From Rhizobiaceae bacterium (lineage in GTDB: Bacteria; Pseudomonadota; Alphaproteobacteria; Rhizobiales; Rhizobiaceae): DNA of 41,355 bases. The notes under the pieces were generated by a model that made no database searches, was not told the DNA's origin, and saw nothing but the letters and a program-made list of their open reading frames with translations. Numbering within the stretch: the stretch's first letter is position 1; each line of letters opens with the position of its first letter. The stretch lies in NCBI GenBank assembly GCA_905339215.1, contig CAJPFN010000088.1, positions 1 through 41,355 of the forward strand, given 5' to 3'. A program made the position numbers and the translations under genes. Shown piece after piece: positions 8,714 through 16,256 of this stretch.

Positions 8714-9598
8714 TCAGGCGCGCAGGATCGGCCGCGTCAGGCAAGTCGGGCCGCCCTCGCAGGCGATGCACAGCGCGTCCGCCTCGAAGGTGGCGACCGT
8801 GCAGCCCGCAGCCTGCATTGCCGTGGCCGTCTTCGGGAAGCCGGCGACCGCGATTACCTCTCGGGGCGCCGTCGGCAGCACGTTCAGACTGAGCCCATGC
8901 GAGGCGGCGAACTCCGCCGGATCGCCCTCGACGAGGCGGATGCCACGGTCCTTGAGTAATTGGTAGAAGGCGACCGGCAGCAGTGGCGGATGCACCAGCG
9001 CGAGGTCGTCGGCCAGCGGGCTGATCACCGACATCAGATGCAGGCAGGCTTCCTCGCCCTGCCACAGCGGCAGGTCGTAACCGATCACCTCGACACCGAG
9101 CGGCGCGAGGATCGCGGCGAGCTGGCGGATGCCGGCCTCGTTGGTGCGCACGCCGCGTCCGACGGCAAGCGTGCGCGTATCGACCCATACGCAGTCGCCG
9201 CCCTCGACCTGCCCGGGATCCTCGACACGTCCGAGGATCGGGATACCGAGGCGGCGATAGGTCTCCTCGTGCAGGCCGGGCTCCGGCCGGCGCAGTGCCT
9301 TGCCCATCGAGAGGATGATCGCGCCGCGGTCGGTCATCAGCGACGGATCGTGGGTAAACACCGAATCCGCGAGTCCGTCCTCGACATCGGGTAGCCACTC
9401 GATCGTCGCGCCGGAGGCGGCGACGAGACCGGCGAGCGCTGCGTGTTGTGAGGCGGCCTTCTTCGCGTCGAAGCCGGGACCGTAGTGCCAGCGAACACGG
9501 TCGGCGCCGGCCATGGCACTCTCTGCGGAGCGCATCACGACCCGCCTGATCGGCGCCGCCATCGATTGCGCGCCGTATTGCCGGTTGCTCTGCTCCAC
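8714..9598 (-). CDS. dimethylargininase/arginine deiminase-family hydrolase
   Basis: A 294-residue member of the amidinotransferase/pentein fold family, which attacks guanidino carbons through a cysteine. The catalytic set is visible: THDPS around D84, EGGD at 132-135, His 187 in CLHLMS and nucleophile Cys 286 in EGGPTCLTRP. The length fits dimethylarginine dimethylaminohydrolase-like proteins (methylarginine or arginine to citrulline plus amine or ammonia) better than the ~400-residue arginine deiminases. The GTG start at 9598 is supported by GGGAGGA 5-7 bases upstream; an internal ATG twelve codons in is the alternative. It is the first gene of the minus-strand operon with the ThDP decarboxylase and diverges from the amino-acid ABC transporter, which suggests a guanidino amino acid as imported substrate. 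Confidence 0.88.
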   Translation of the reverse strand: MEQSNRQYGAQSMAAPIRRVVMRSAESAMAGADRVRWHYGPGFDAKKAASQHAALAGLVAASGATIEWLPDVEDGLADSVFTHDPSLMTDRGAIILSMGKALRRPEPGLHEETYRRLGIPILGRVEDPGQVEGGDCVWVDTRTLAVGRGVRTNEAGIRQLAAILAPLGVEVIGYDLPLWQGEEACLHLMSVISPLADDLALVHPPLLPVAFYQLLKDRGIRLVEGDPAEFAASHGLSLNVLPTAPREVIAVAGFPKTATAMQAAGCTVATFEADALCIACEGGPTCLTRPILRA

Positions 9599-9780
9599 AC
9601 GTTCCTCCCGTTCGAAGCTTCCGCGACCTCTCTAGCCTCTGGCCCATGGCGGCGGCAATGGTCCTGAAAAGCACGGTTGACGGAGGCAAGCCGAGCGGTC
9701 CATCCTCGCCGCGGGAGTCACGGGTTCATGGGTTGCTGTTTGCGGAGCGTGCGGGCGGGACGATTTGGAGTCGGTCGGTC
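9599..9780. promoter_or_regulatory. divergent promoter region of the guanidino-compound block
   Basis: This 182-base gap separates the divergently transcribed hydrolase (GTG 9598, minus) from the ABC ATPase (GTG 9781, plus) and must hold the promoters of both operons. No clear operator palindrome or -35/-10 pair stands out by eye. If the ATPase instead starts at ATG 9646, most of this stretch would be coding. Confidence 0.4.
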
Positions 9781-10599
9781 GTGACCGGCGCGCCGGCAGC
9801 ATCACCCGCGGATCGGCCGTCGAAGCGACAGGACGCCGCCGAGGCGATCCACGTCGAGAACCTGCACAAGCGATTCGGCAGTCTCCATGTCCTCAAGGGC
9901 GTATCTCTTTCGGCCCGCGACGGCGAGGTGATCGCCATCATCGGCGGCAGCGGCTCCGGCAAATCGACGCTGCTGCGCTGCATCAACTGTCTCGAGAACC
10001 CGACCAGCGGCATTATCCGCGTCAACGGCGAGGAGATCCGCCTGAAGGCTGACAGCCATGGCCATACGATTCCGGCAGACCGCCGGCAGATCGAGCGTAT
10101 CCGATCGAAGCTCGGCATGGTCTTCCAGAGCTTCAACCTCTGGAGCCACATGACGCTGATCGAGAACGTCATCGAGGTGCCCATCCATGTCCTCAAGGTG
10201 CCGCGCGCCGAGGCCATCGCCACGGCGGAGAAGCTGCTCGAGCGTGTCGGCCTTGCCGACAAGCGCGACGTCTATCCGGCGTTTCTCTCCGGCGGCCAGC
10301 AACAGCGCGGCGCCATAGCGCGCGCGCTGGCGATCCAGCCGCGCGTGATGCTCTTCGACGAGCCGACGTCGGCCCTCGATCCGGAACTCGTCGGCGAGGT
10401 GCTGAAGGTCATAGCCGACCTTGCCCACGAAGGGCGCACCATGGTGCTCGTCACCCACGAGATGAAGTTCGCCCGCGAGGTCGCGAGCCACGTCGTCTAC
10501 CTCTACAACGGCCTCGTCGAGGAGGAAGGCCCGCCCGAGCAGCTGTTCGGCGCGCCGCGCTCCGAGAGGCTGAAGCAGTTCCTGCGCAACGTCTCGTGA
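9781..10599 (+). CDS. polar amino-acid ABC transporter ATP-binding protein
   Basis: A 272-residue ATPase of the HisP/GlnQ/AotP type that powers import of a polar amino acid. Walker A GGSGSGKST is at 55-63, the Q-loop in GMVFQSFNLW at ~112-121, signature LSGGQQQR at 169-176, Walker B VMLFDEPTS at 189-197 and the H-loop VTHE at ~224-227. The frame is open to ATG 9646, but that extension has no family similarity; GTG 9781 has GGAG 10 bases upstream and leaves a ~22-residue leader before the conserved IHVENLHKRFG. The insert LKADSHGHTIPADRRQIERIRSKLG is typical of the histidine/arginine/opine branch. It is first in an operon with a binding protein, two permeases and a dehydrogenase. Confidence 0.93.
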   Translation: MTGAPAASPADRPSKRQDAAEAIHVENLHKRFGSLHVLKGVSLSARDGEVIAIIGGSGSGKSTLLRCINCLENPTSGIIRVNGEEIRLKADSHGHTIPADRRQIERIRSKLGMVFQSFNLWSHMTLIENVIEVPIHVLKVPRAEAIATAEKLLERVGLADKRDVYPAFLSGGQQQRGAIARALAIQPRVMLFDEPTSALDPELVGEVLKVIADLAHEGRTMVLVTHEMKFAREVASHVVYLYNGLVEEEGPPEQLFGAPRSERLKQFLRNVS

Positions 10600-10648
10600 G
10601 TGCGCAGATCGAAAACGGGAACACCAAACCGGAAGACAGGAGAAAATC

Positions 10649-11428
10649 ATGAGGAACATGCTGATCAAGGCGGCGGCGGCCGCAGCCTTCGCGCTCGTGG
10701 GAGCGTTCGCCGCGAGCGCCGAGCCGGTCAAAGTCGGCTTCTCGCCCGAGGCTTACCCGCCCTTCTACTCACCCGATGCGTCGGGCAACTGGACCGGCTG
10801 GGAGGTCGAGATCATCAATGCGATCTGCGCCGAAGCGAAGCTCGAATGCACGCTGACCCCGATCCCGTGGGACGGCCTGATCCCGGCGCTCACCTCGAAG
10901 AAGATCGACGCCATCATGAACTCGATGTCGATCACCGAGGAGCGCATGAAGACGATCGACTTCTCCGACAAGTATTACAACACGCCGACCGCGGTGATCG
11001 GACCGAAGGGCGAGGCCTTCGACGCCACGCCGGAGGGCCTGAAGGGCAAGATCATCGGCGTCCAGGTGTCGACCACGCACGCCGCCTATGTGAAGAAGCA
11101 CTTCACGGAAGCCGCCGAGATCAAGGAATACCAGACCCAGGACGAGGCCAACCAGGATCTCGCCGCCGGCCGCCTCGATGCCACACAGGCTGATTCGATC
11201 GCGCTCGACGCGTTCCTCAAGTCCGATCAGGGCAAGGCCTGCTGCGATCTGAAGGGCATGGTGGCCGAAGACCTCGAGATCCTCGGGCCGGGCGTCGGCG
11301 CCGGCCTGCGCAAGGAGGACACCGAGCTGAAGGGCAAGATCAACGCCGCGATCAAGGCGATCCGCGACAACGGCACCTACGAGGCCATCACCAAGAAGTA
11401 TTTCGACTTCGACATCTACGGCGGCTGA
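10649..11428 (+). CDS. amino-acid ABC transporter periplasmic substrate-binding protein
   Basis: A 259-residue family 3 (SBP_bac_3) solute-binding protein. A Sec signal peptide of about 24 residues ends at ASA before EPVKVGF. The mature protein opens with the family strand VKVGFSPEAYPPF and carries GWEVEIINAICAEAKLEC, DAIMNSMSITEERMKTIDF and GVQVSTTHAAYV, as in arginine/lysine/histidine/ornithine binders. The binding-pocket Arg normally found in this family is not obvious where MSITEER occurs, so the ligand may be atypical. AGGAG lies 8 bases before ATG 10649. It is encoded between the ATPase and the permeases, which fixes its role as the receptor of that importer. The ligand is inferred to be arginine-like from the neighbouring catabolic genes. 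Confidence 0.93.
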   Translation: MRNMLIKAAAAAAFALVGAFAASAEPVKVGFSPEAYPPFYSPDASGNWTGWEVEIINAICAEAKLECTLTPIPWDGLIPALTSKKIDAIMNSMSITEERMKTIDFSDKYYNTPTAVIGPKGEAFDATPEGLKGKIIGVQVSTTHAAYVKKHFTEAAEIKEYQTQDEANQDLAAGRLDATQADSIALDAFLKSDQGKACCDLKGMVAEDLEILGPGVGAGLRKEDTELKGKINAAIKAIRDNGTYEAITKKYFDFDIYGG

Positions 11429-11526
11429 GAAGGACGCCGGCCGGCGGCTTCCGCGGCGGCGCCATCCCGGGACAAGGGGCGGCGCCAGCGCACGGTACGC
11501 GCTGACAAGGCTGGCTTGATCCGGGG

Positions 11527-12288
11527 GTCGACGCCATCGAAACGCTGCTTCTGGCCTTTTCGCAGTCAGGGCTCTTCGAGCTGCTTTCCCCCACCCCGCC
11601 GGGGTGGGGCGGCAATCTGCTGCGCGGCCTCGCCAACTCGCTGCTGATCGCCGTCGGTGCCTTCAGCCTCGGCAACCTGATCGGCATCGCCGGCGCCTGG
11701 GGCAAGCTCTACGGCGGTCCGGTGGTGCGCGACCTCCTGGAAACCTACACCACGGTCGTCCGCGCCGTGCCGGAACTCGTGTTGATCCTGCTCCTCTATT
11801 ATGCCGGCACCGACCTGATCGGCCGCCTGCTGGAGGCGTTCGGCTACCAGCGCATCGACATCAACGGCCTGGTCGCCGGCATCGGCGTGCTCGGCATCGT
11901 CCAGGGCGCCTATTCGACCGAGGTGCTGCGCGGCGCCATCCTCGCCGTGCCGCAGGGCCAGATCGAGGCGGCGCGCGCCTTCGGCATGTCGCCGGGCCTG
12001 ATGCTGAGGCGCATCACGCTTCCCGCCATGCTGCCCTTCGCCATCCCCGGCCTCGCCAATCTGTGGCTCATCGCCACCAAGGACACCGCGCTGCTCGCCA
12101 TCGTCGGCTTCAACGAGCTGACGCAGGAAACCCGCCAGGCGGCCGGCGCAACCAAGGCCTACTTCACCTTCTTCATCGCCGCCGGCGTGCTCTATCTTGC
12201 CGTCAGCCTCGTCTCGAACGTCTTCATCGGCCGCATCGAACGATGGGCGCGGCGCGGCATGCCGTCGGTCGCGGAGGGCGCGCGATGA
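11527..12288 (+). CDS. amino-acid ABC transporter permease 1, start codon abnormal
   Basis: The first of two HisM/HisQ-type inner-membrane permeases, about 253 residues. Family features are an N-terminal segment ending GWGGNLLRGLANSLLIA, the EAA loop (EAARAFGMSPGLMLRRITLP) near residue 155 and about five transmembrane spans. Oddity: in this frame no ATG, GTG or TTG exists between the stop at 11503-11505 and GTG 11722, and 11722 lies after the first membrane span, so a start there would lose it. The natural start would be the codon at 11527, which reads GTC before GACGCCATCGAA. Alternatives are CTG 11545, ATC 11536, or TTG 11516 (AAGG 5 bases upstream) with one G missing from the run at 11523-11527. 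The given start is therefore provisional. Its stop overlaps the next start (ATGA). Confidence 0.8.
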   Translation, partial: VDAIETLLLAFSQSGLFELLSPTPPGWGGNLLRGLANSLLIAVGAFSLGNLIGIAGAWGKLYGGPVVRDLLETYTTVVRAVPELVLILLLYYAGTDLIGRLLEAFGYQRIDINGLVAGIGVLGIVQGAYSTEVLRGAILAVPQGQIEAARAFGMSPGLMLRRITLPAMLPFAIPGLANLWLIATKDTALLAIVGFNELTQETRQAAGATKAYFTFFIAAGVLYLAVSLVSNVFIGRIERWARRGMPSVAEGAR

Positions 12289-13088
12289 GCGTCGCCCAGA
12301 TCGCAGGGACGGCGCGCGCGCGCGGCTGGCTGCGACCGCATCGTATCGCCTTGCTCGCTGTCGCCGCCGGGCTCGTCGTCACTGCCGCGCTGACGATGCG
12401 CTGGGACTGGCTGGCGCAATACTGGGACCTCGCGCTGCTCGGCATCTGGCGCACGATCTGGATCCTCGTCGTCACGACGGTGCTCGGCTTCCTGCTCGCC
12501 GTCCCGCTCGGGTTGGCTCAGGCGGCGGGTCCGCGTTATCTCGCCCTTCCCGCGCGCGCCTTCTGCACGGTGATCCGCGGCACGCCGCTGCTTCTCCAAC
12601 TCTGGCTGCTCTACTACGGCCTCGGCGCGTTGTTCCCGCAATTCCCCTGGATCCGCCAGTCGGAACTTTGGCCGTACCTGCGCCAGGCCTGGCCCTACGC
12701 CGTTCTCGCGCTGACGCTGTCCTACGCCGGCTACGAGGGCGAGGTGATGCGCGGCGCCTTCTCCGGCGTGCCGCGCGGCCAGCTTGAGGCGGCGCGCGCC
12801 TTCGGCATGAGCCGGTGGAAGGTCTTGCGCCGGATCTGGATGCCGCAGGCGATCCACCGCGCGCTGCCGACGCTCGCCGGCGAGACGGTGCTGCAGTTGA
12901 AAGCGACGCCGCTCGTCGCCACGATCACCGTCATAGACGTCTACGCCGTCGCCTCCAAGGTCAGGCAGGAGACTTTCATCACCTACGAACCGCTGCTCCT
13001 GCTGGCGCTGGTCTACCTGGCCATCACCGGCGTCCTCGTCTTCCTGTTCCGCCGCCTCGAGGCGCGCATCCCGTCACGGCTCGGATGA
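12285..13088 (+). CDS. amino-acid ABC transporter permease 2
   Basis: A 267-residue HisQ/HisM-type permease that pairs with permease 1. ATG 12285 overlaps the preceding TGA (ATGA), implying translational coupling; the open frame further upstream is only a shadow of permease 1. Hydrophobic spans include LLAVAAGLVVTAAL, the region around TIWILVVTTVLGFLLAVPLG and the C-terminal LLLLALVYLAITGVLVFLF. The EAA cytoplasmic loop contacting the ATPase is EAARAFGMSRWKVLRRIWMP around residues 165-185, followed by QLKATPLVATITV, a conserved permease stretch. An N-terminal basic leader of about 20 residues precedes the first span. Together with the binding protein and ATPase this completes a polar amino-acid importer. 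Confidence 0.93.
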   Translation: MSVAQIAGTARARGWLRPHRIALLAVAAGLVVTAALTMRWDWLAQYWDLALLGIWRTIWILVVTTVLGFLLAVPLGLAQAAGPRYLALPARAFCTVIRGTPLLLQLWLLYYGLGALFPQFPWIRQSELWPYLRQAWPYAVLALTLSYAGYEGEVMRGAFSGVPRGQLEAARAFGMSRWKVLRRIWMPQAIHRALPTLAGETVLQLKATPLVATITVIDVYAVASKVRQETFITYEPLLLLALVYLAITGVLVFLFRRLEARIPSRLG

Positions 13089-14104
13089 ACGCGGTCGTCA
13101 TTTCGCTCGAGGAAGCGCGGGAACTCTGCATACGCGCCGCCGCGGCGCTCGGTGCGTCGGACGAGACGGGGCGTTCGCTCGCCGCATCCGTCGTTGCGGC
13201 CGAGGCGGAAGGCCAGGTGACGGTCGGCCTCGCCCACTTCATCGACTATCTCGACGCGCTGGAGGCGGGCCGGATCGACGGCCGGGCAACGCCCGTGGTT
13301 ACCCGGCCGCTGCCGGCGATCTTCCATTCCGATGCGCGCGGCGGCGCCGCGCACACCGGCTTCGACCTCGCCTTCGACGACCTCGTCGCAGCGGCGAGGG
13401 CGCTCGGCGTTGCCGTCTTCGCCCAGCGCAACGCCTATACGTGTGGCGCTCTCGGCTATTTCGCCGGCCGGCTTGCCGATCGCGGCCTGGTTGCGCTCTC
13501 TGCGACCAACGGCCCGGCGCTGATCGCACCCGCGGGTGCGACGAAGCCGGTCTACTGCACCAATCCGCTCGCCTTCGCGGCGCCGACTGATTCGGGAACG
13601 GCGCTCTTGATCGACCAGTCGTCGAGCGCCACCGCCTTCGTCAACGTGCGCCTGGCGGCGAAGGAGGGCCGGCCGATCCCGGAGGGCTGGGCGATCGACG
13701 CCGACGGCCGGCCGACGACCGACGCGGCCGCGGCAGTGAAGGGCGCACTGCTCGCCTTCGGTGGCTCCCGCGGCGCCAACATCGCGCTAATGGTGGAGAT
13801 CCTTGCAGCTGGGCTCAGCGGCGCGAACTGGTCGCTGGACGCGCCGTCCTTTTCCAGCGGGGGCGATACCCCAGGCACCGGCCTGTTCGTCGTCGCCATC
13901 GAGCCGGCGGCGTTCGGTCCGGGCTTCGCTCAGCGCCTCGGAGACCATCTGGAGCGGCTATCGACCGGCTACGGCGTACATATCCCCGGTGTGGCAAAGG
14001 CCGCAGCCCGTGCAAAGGCGGAGCGCGACGGCATCGTCGTTCCGCGGGAGATTTACGACCGTATTGCGGGGAAGGCGCCGGACGCTCCGTCCACGCCGGG
14101 CTGA
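13085..14104 (+). CDS. Ldh-family (malate/L-lactate/ureidoglycolate dehydrogenase-like) oxidoreductase
   Basis: A 339-residue NAD(P)-dependent enzyme of the LDH2/MDH2 fold. ATG 13085 overlaps the TGA of permease 2 (ATGA), so it belongs to the transporter operon; upstream in-frame sequence is shadow. Family segments include AEAEGQVTVGLAHFIDYL near residue 45, the TNGPALIAPAGATKPVYCTNPLAFAAP stretch around 140-165, and a C-terminal VPREIYDRI. One branch of this family (DpkA) reduces cyclic imines, delta-1-piperideine- or delta-1-pyrroline-2-carboxylate, made from basic amino acids. That would fit an operon handling arginine- or lysine-like compounds, but the sequence alone does not distinguish it from a 2-hydroxy-acid dehydrogenase. 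It is cytoplasmic. Confidence 0.9.
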   Translation: MNAVVISLEEARELCIRAAAALGASDETGRSLAASVVAAEAEGQVTVGLAHFIDYLDALEAGRIDGRATPVVTRPLPAIFHSDARGGAAHTGFDLAFDDLVAAARALGVAVFAQRNAYTCGALGYFAGRLADRGLVALSATNGPALIAPAGATKPVYCTNPLAFAAPTDSGTALLIDQSSSATAFVNVRLAAKEGRPIPEGWAIDADGRPTTDAAAAVKGALLAFGGSRGANIALMVEILAAGLSGANWSLDAPSFSSGGDTPGTGLFVVAIEPAAFGPGFAQRLGDHLERLSTGYGVHIPGVAKAAARAKAERDGIVVPREIYDRIAGKAPDAPSTPG

Positions 14105-14131
14105 CGGCAGGCGCCTCAAGCAATACCCGCG

Positions 14132-14488
14132 TCAGACCTTCGCCAGGCAGATGGCGGTGTGGCCGGAACTGATGAAGCCCAGTTCGCGTGCCGCGGCCTT
14201 CGACAGATCGATCACGCGGCCCTTGACGAAGGGGCCGCGGTCGTTGATGCGCACGACGACGCTCTTTCCGTTGCGCTTGTTGGTAACCTTGACCTTCGTG
14301 CCGAACGGTAGGCTCCGGTGCGCCGCGGTCATTGCTGATGGGTTCATCCGTTCTCCCGACGCCGTCCGCGAGGTCAGCGCGTACCATGAGGCGCGGCCGC
14401 ACTGGTTTGCCGAGAAGGCAGGCGATGAAGCGACGGTGAAGGCGACCGAAAGGGCCGCGCCAAGCGCGAGCAGGTTTGTCTTCCGCAT
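14132..14488 (-). CDS. RlpA-like double-psi beta-barrel protein
   Basis: A 118-residue exported protein: a Sec signal peptide of ~27 residues ending AFSA, then a single double-psi beta-barrel domain of the RlpA type. The hallmark pieces are [31 protein letters not shown] and [19 protein letters not shown]. RlpA proteins bind or cleave denuded peptidoglycan glycan strands. This one lacks the lipobox Cys and the C-terminal SPOR domain of E. coli RlpA, so it is a minimal periplasmic form of the kind common in rhizobia, and lytic activity is uncertain. It is convergent with the Ldh gene (27-base gap), and its promoter lies somewhere in 14489-14690. Confidence 0.9.
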   Translation of the reverse strand: MRKTNLLALGAALSVAFTVASSPAFSANQCGRASWYALTSRTASGERMNPSAMTAAHRSLPFGTKVKVTNKRNGKSVVVRINDRGPFVKGRVIDLSKAAARELGFISSGHTAICLAKV

Positions 14489-14693
14489 GTCCGAAGGGGT
14501 ACTCCGATGTTGATATCGGAGCGCGCCTAGGGGCGAAGATTGCGGCGAATGCGGCGCTCACCCGGCGAGAATAAGGCCGCGGAACACGTTTCGAATCGAC
14601 TTTGAAACACTCTGTCAGGCCGAGGTGACGTTTCGTGTCATGTCGAAGTGATTTCTGTGACCGCTCAATTCCACTCGCCGGTCGCCGAAATGC

Positions 14694-14719
14694 GAACGGC
14701 GGGACACCGCCCGCCGTTC
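14694..14719 (-). terminator. hairpin downstream of the trypsin gene
   Basis: A perfect 10-bp inverted repeat (GAACGGCGGG / CCCGCCGTTC, 6-base loop) lies 27 bases past the stop of the minus-strand trypsin gene. On that strand it is followed by GCATTTCGG, only a short T run, so it may be a weak intrinsic terminator or a 3' stabilising hairpin. Confidence 0.5.
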
Positions 14720-14745
14720 CCCATGCGATCACCCTGGAGCGGGCG

Positions 14746-15840
14746 TCAGGGCTTCTGGGCCGTGCCGACACCGCTGCCCGAACCGCTACCCGAACCGCCG
14801 CCGGCTCCGGCGGCTTTGCCGGCTTCCATCGTCGCGGCGATCCAATCGGTATAGTTGGCCAGCCGGGTGTAGACACCGTAGGCATTCTTGTGGCCGCATG
14901 CCGCGCCGGCGTCCATCGGCCCTTCGCCCCAACTGACGACGCCGACCTGGGTCGGGCCGCCGTCACCGGTCAGGAACAGCGGGCCGCCGCTGTCGCCGTT
15001 GCAGGCGTCGCGCTGGCCGGTCGTCGTGCCGGCGCAGATCATGTTCTGCGTCAGCGGATCGCTCATCGTCGCGGCGATCGCCTTCGTGGCGGTGTCCACG
15101 GCATCCTCGGAATAGCGCATGCGCGTCGCCCAACCGCGCAGGATCTCCCCGAGGTCGCGGGCATAAATCTCCTTGATGCCGGCGTTGCAGGCGGCGTTCT
15201 CGACCACGTCGATTTCCGCCTCCATCAGGTCGTTCGGGAAGGTTCCGTTCTCCATCATGCCCCAGCCGATGACCATCGCCTTGCCGGCATCCTGGGTCGG
15301 CGAGGCGGGCAGCTTGATCACCGGTGCGGTCGCCGGCTCGGCGAGCTTGATCAGGCCGATGTCGTTGTCGAGCGTCGCGGTGCTGTAGCCTTCGTGGACG
15401 AAGACGGCGGCGACCTTGTGGCGCTTGCCCTCGGCGAGGTTGGTGGCCTCCGACAGGATGGTTACCGATGCGGCGTCGATCGGCGCATCCCCGTCCGAGA
15501 GGCAGTGGGCCGCCGTCAGCACCCACTCGGGCGCGATCAGGCTGCCGCCGCAGAACTGCGCGTCGGGCTGCGAGGCGGGGCTCGCGTCGAGCATCTCGCT
15601 CGTCAGGAGCGCCACCTGGAACGGCCATTCGCCCTTTTCGGCCTCGTTGCCGCCGAAGACGCGGTCGCCCTCGCCCTCGGCGCTCTGTTCGGCGCGTGCA
15701 TGGGGAACGCGCCGCATCGGCGACAATTCCGGCCGCGTCATGCCATCGTCGGCAAGCGCCAGCGGAGCCGAGGGGAGTGCCGCGGTCAACGCCAGGAGCG
15801 ATGCGGCGGCGAGCGGTTTGAACCGGCTATAGATTGTCAA
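14746..15840 (-). CDS. exported trypsin-like serine protease (S1A)
   Basis: A 364-residue secreted protease. The start is TTG at 15840, five bases after a perfect AGGAGG, and it gives a clean signal peptide (~30 residues ending LALA); the longer open frame has no signal. After a ~30-residue propeptide the mature chain should begin at VFGGNEAEKGEWPFQ (residue 61), the usual S1 activation site, preceded by GEGDR. The triad is intact: H112 (TAAHC), D160 (DNDIGL) and S284 (GDSGGP). D278, six residues before the Ser, occupies the S1-pocket position that gives trypsin Arg/Lys specificity. Four family cysteines are visible (C97, C113, C270, C280). The C-terminus is a Gly/Ser-repeat tail (about 346-358). 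It is the outermost member of the protease island and is divergent from the V8-like gene. Endogenous activation after the Arg of GDR is plausible. Confidence 0.93.
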   Translation of the reverse strand: MTIYSRFKPLAAASLLALTAALPSAPLALADDGMTRPELSPMRRVPHARAEQSAEGEGDRVFGGNEAEKGEWPFQVALLTSEMLDASPASQPDAQFCGGSLIAPEWVLTAAHCLSDGDAPIDAASVTILSEATNLAEGKRHKVAAVFVHEGYSTATLDNDIGLIKLAEPATAPVIKLPASPTQDAGKAMVIGWGMMENGTFPNDLMEAEIDVVENAACNAGIKEIYARDLGEILRGWATRMRYSEDAVDTATKAIAATMSDPLTQNMICAGTTTGQRDACNGDSGGPLFLTGDGGPTQVGVVSWGEGPMDAGAACGHKNAYGVYTRLANYTDWIAATMEAGKAAGAGGGSGSGSGSGVGTAQKP

Positions 15841-16256
15841 GTAAACCTCCTGAGACTTTCTCTGTCGGATGGGCGAACCACCCCGGCCCCGCCCGTTCGG
15901 CGCCATGTAAGACCGCTTCGGTCGATGGCGGAAGCGATTTGTCGGCGCCAATGTTGGATTATTTGCGGCACGTGACGCAACGACAGTTCTCCGCGTCCGA
16001 AACGGGTGGATACGGGCATGAATGAGGGATGCCTCTCGTGAGCACCTCCGCTGCGCATCGGTGATTTTCCTTTCCCGACACTCCGTTTGCTGCGAAACAT
16101 GCGTTTGGCGCACGGGAAGCTCCGGCCGGCGTCGCCCAGGAAGGGCGGCGGGGCGGGGGCGCGTCGCCGCGCCGGGCGATATTTTTCGCTCACCACGATC
16201 TGGACACGATTATTGGGTTGTCTCCGGCTCCTTGCTGACTTTGGGAGAGTCTCACC
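15841..16256. promoter_or_regulatory. 416-base divergent intergenic region
   Basis: The space between the trypsin (minus) and the V8-like protease (plus) holds no credible gene; the small open frames here lack Shine-Dalgarno sequences and family features. It must contain both promoters, but no confident -35/-10 pair was found. A 6-bp GC hairpin at 16158-16173, followed by ATATTTTTC, resembles a weak terminator. The last 29 bases contain a leader shared with the second V8-like gene. Confidence 0.5.
16228..16253 (+). repeat. shared 5' leader, copy 1
   Basis: The bases CTCCTTGCTGACTTTGGGAG plus AGTCTC immediately precede the V8-like protease start. Almost the same run occurs before the paralogue at 19371-19394, differing by one deleted A and a small change near the end. 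It includes the GGGAGA Shine-Dalgarno region. It may be a remnant of tandem duplication or a conserved translational leader. Confidence 0.6.

Noticed and set aside
11588-11608. Perfect 9-bp GC hairpin (CCCCACCCC / GGGGTGGGG) as a terminator
   Set aside because: It lies within the coding region of permease 1, encodes the conserved-looking PTPPGWGG and has no T tract.
11604-13088. A 494-residue open frame that looks like a long permease
   Set aside because: Its first 227 codons are the out-of-frame shadow of permease 1 (Arg/Pro-rich, no membrane spans). The true permease 2 begins at ATG 12285 overlapping the previous stop.
14760-14815. Short GC repeats as a possible tandem-repeat array or CRISPR-like element
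   Set aside because: They simply encode the Gly/Ser tail of the trypsin-like protease; the units are 6-12 bases with no spacers.
16158-16186. GC hairpin followed by a T run as the end of a small RNA
   Set aside because: The stem is only 6 bp, the T run begins 8 bases after it, and no promoter or structured sequence is evident upstream.
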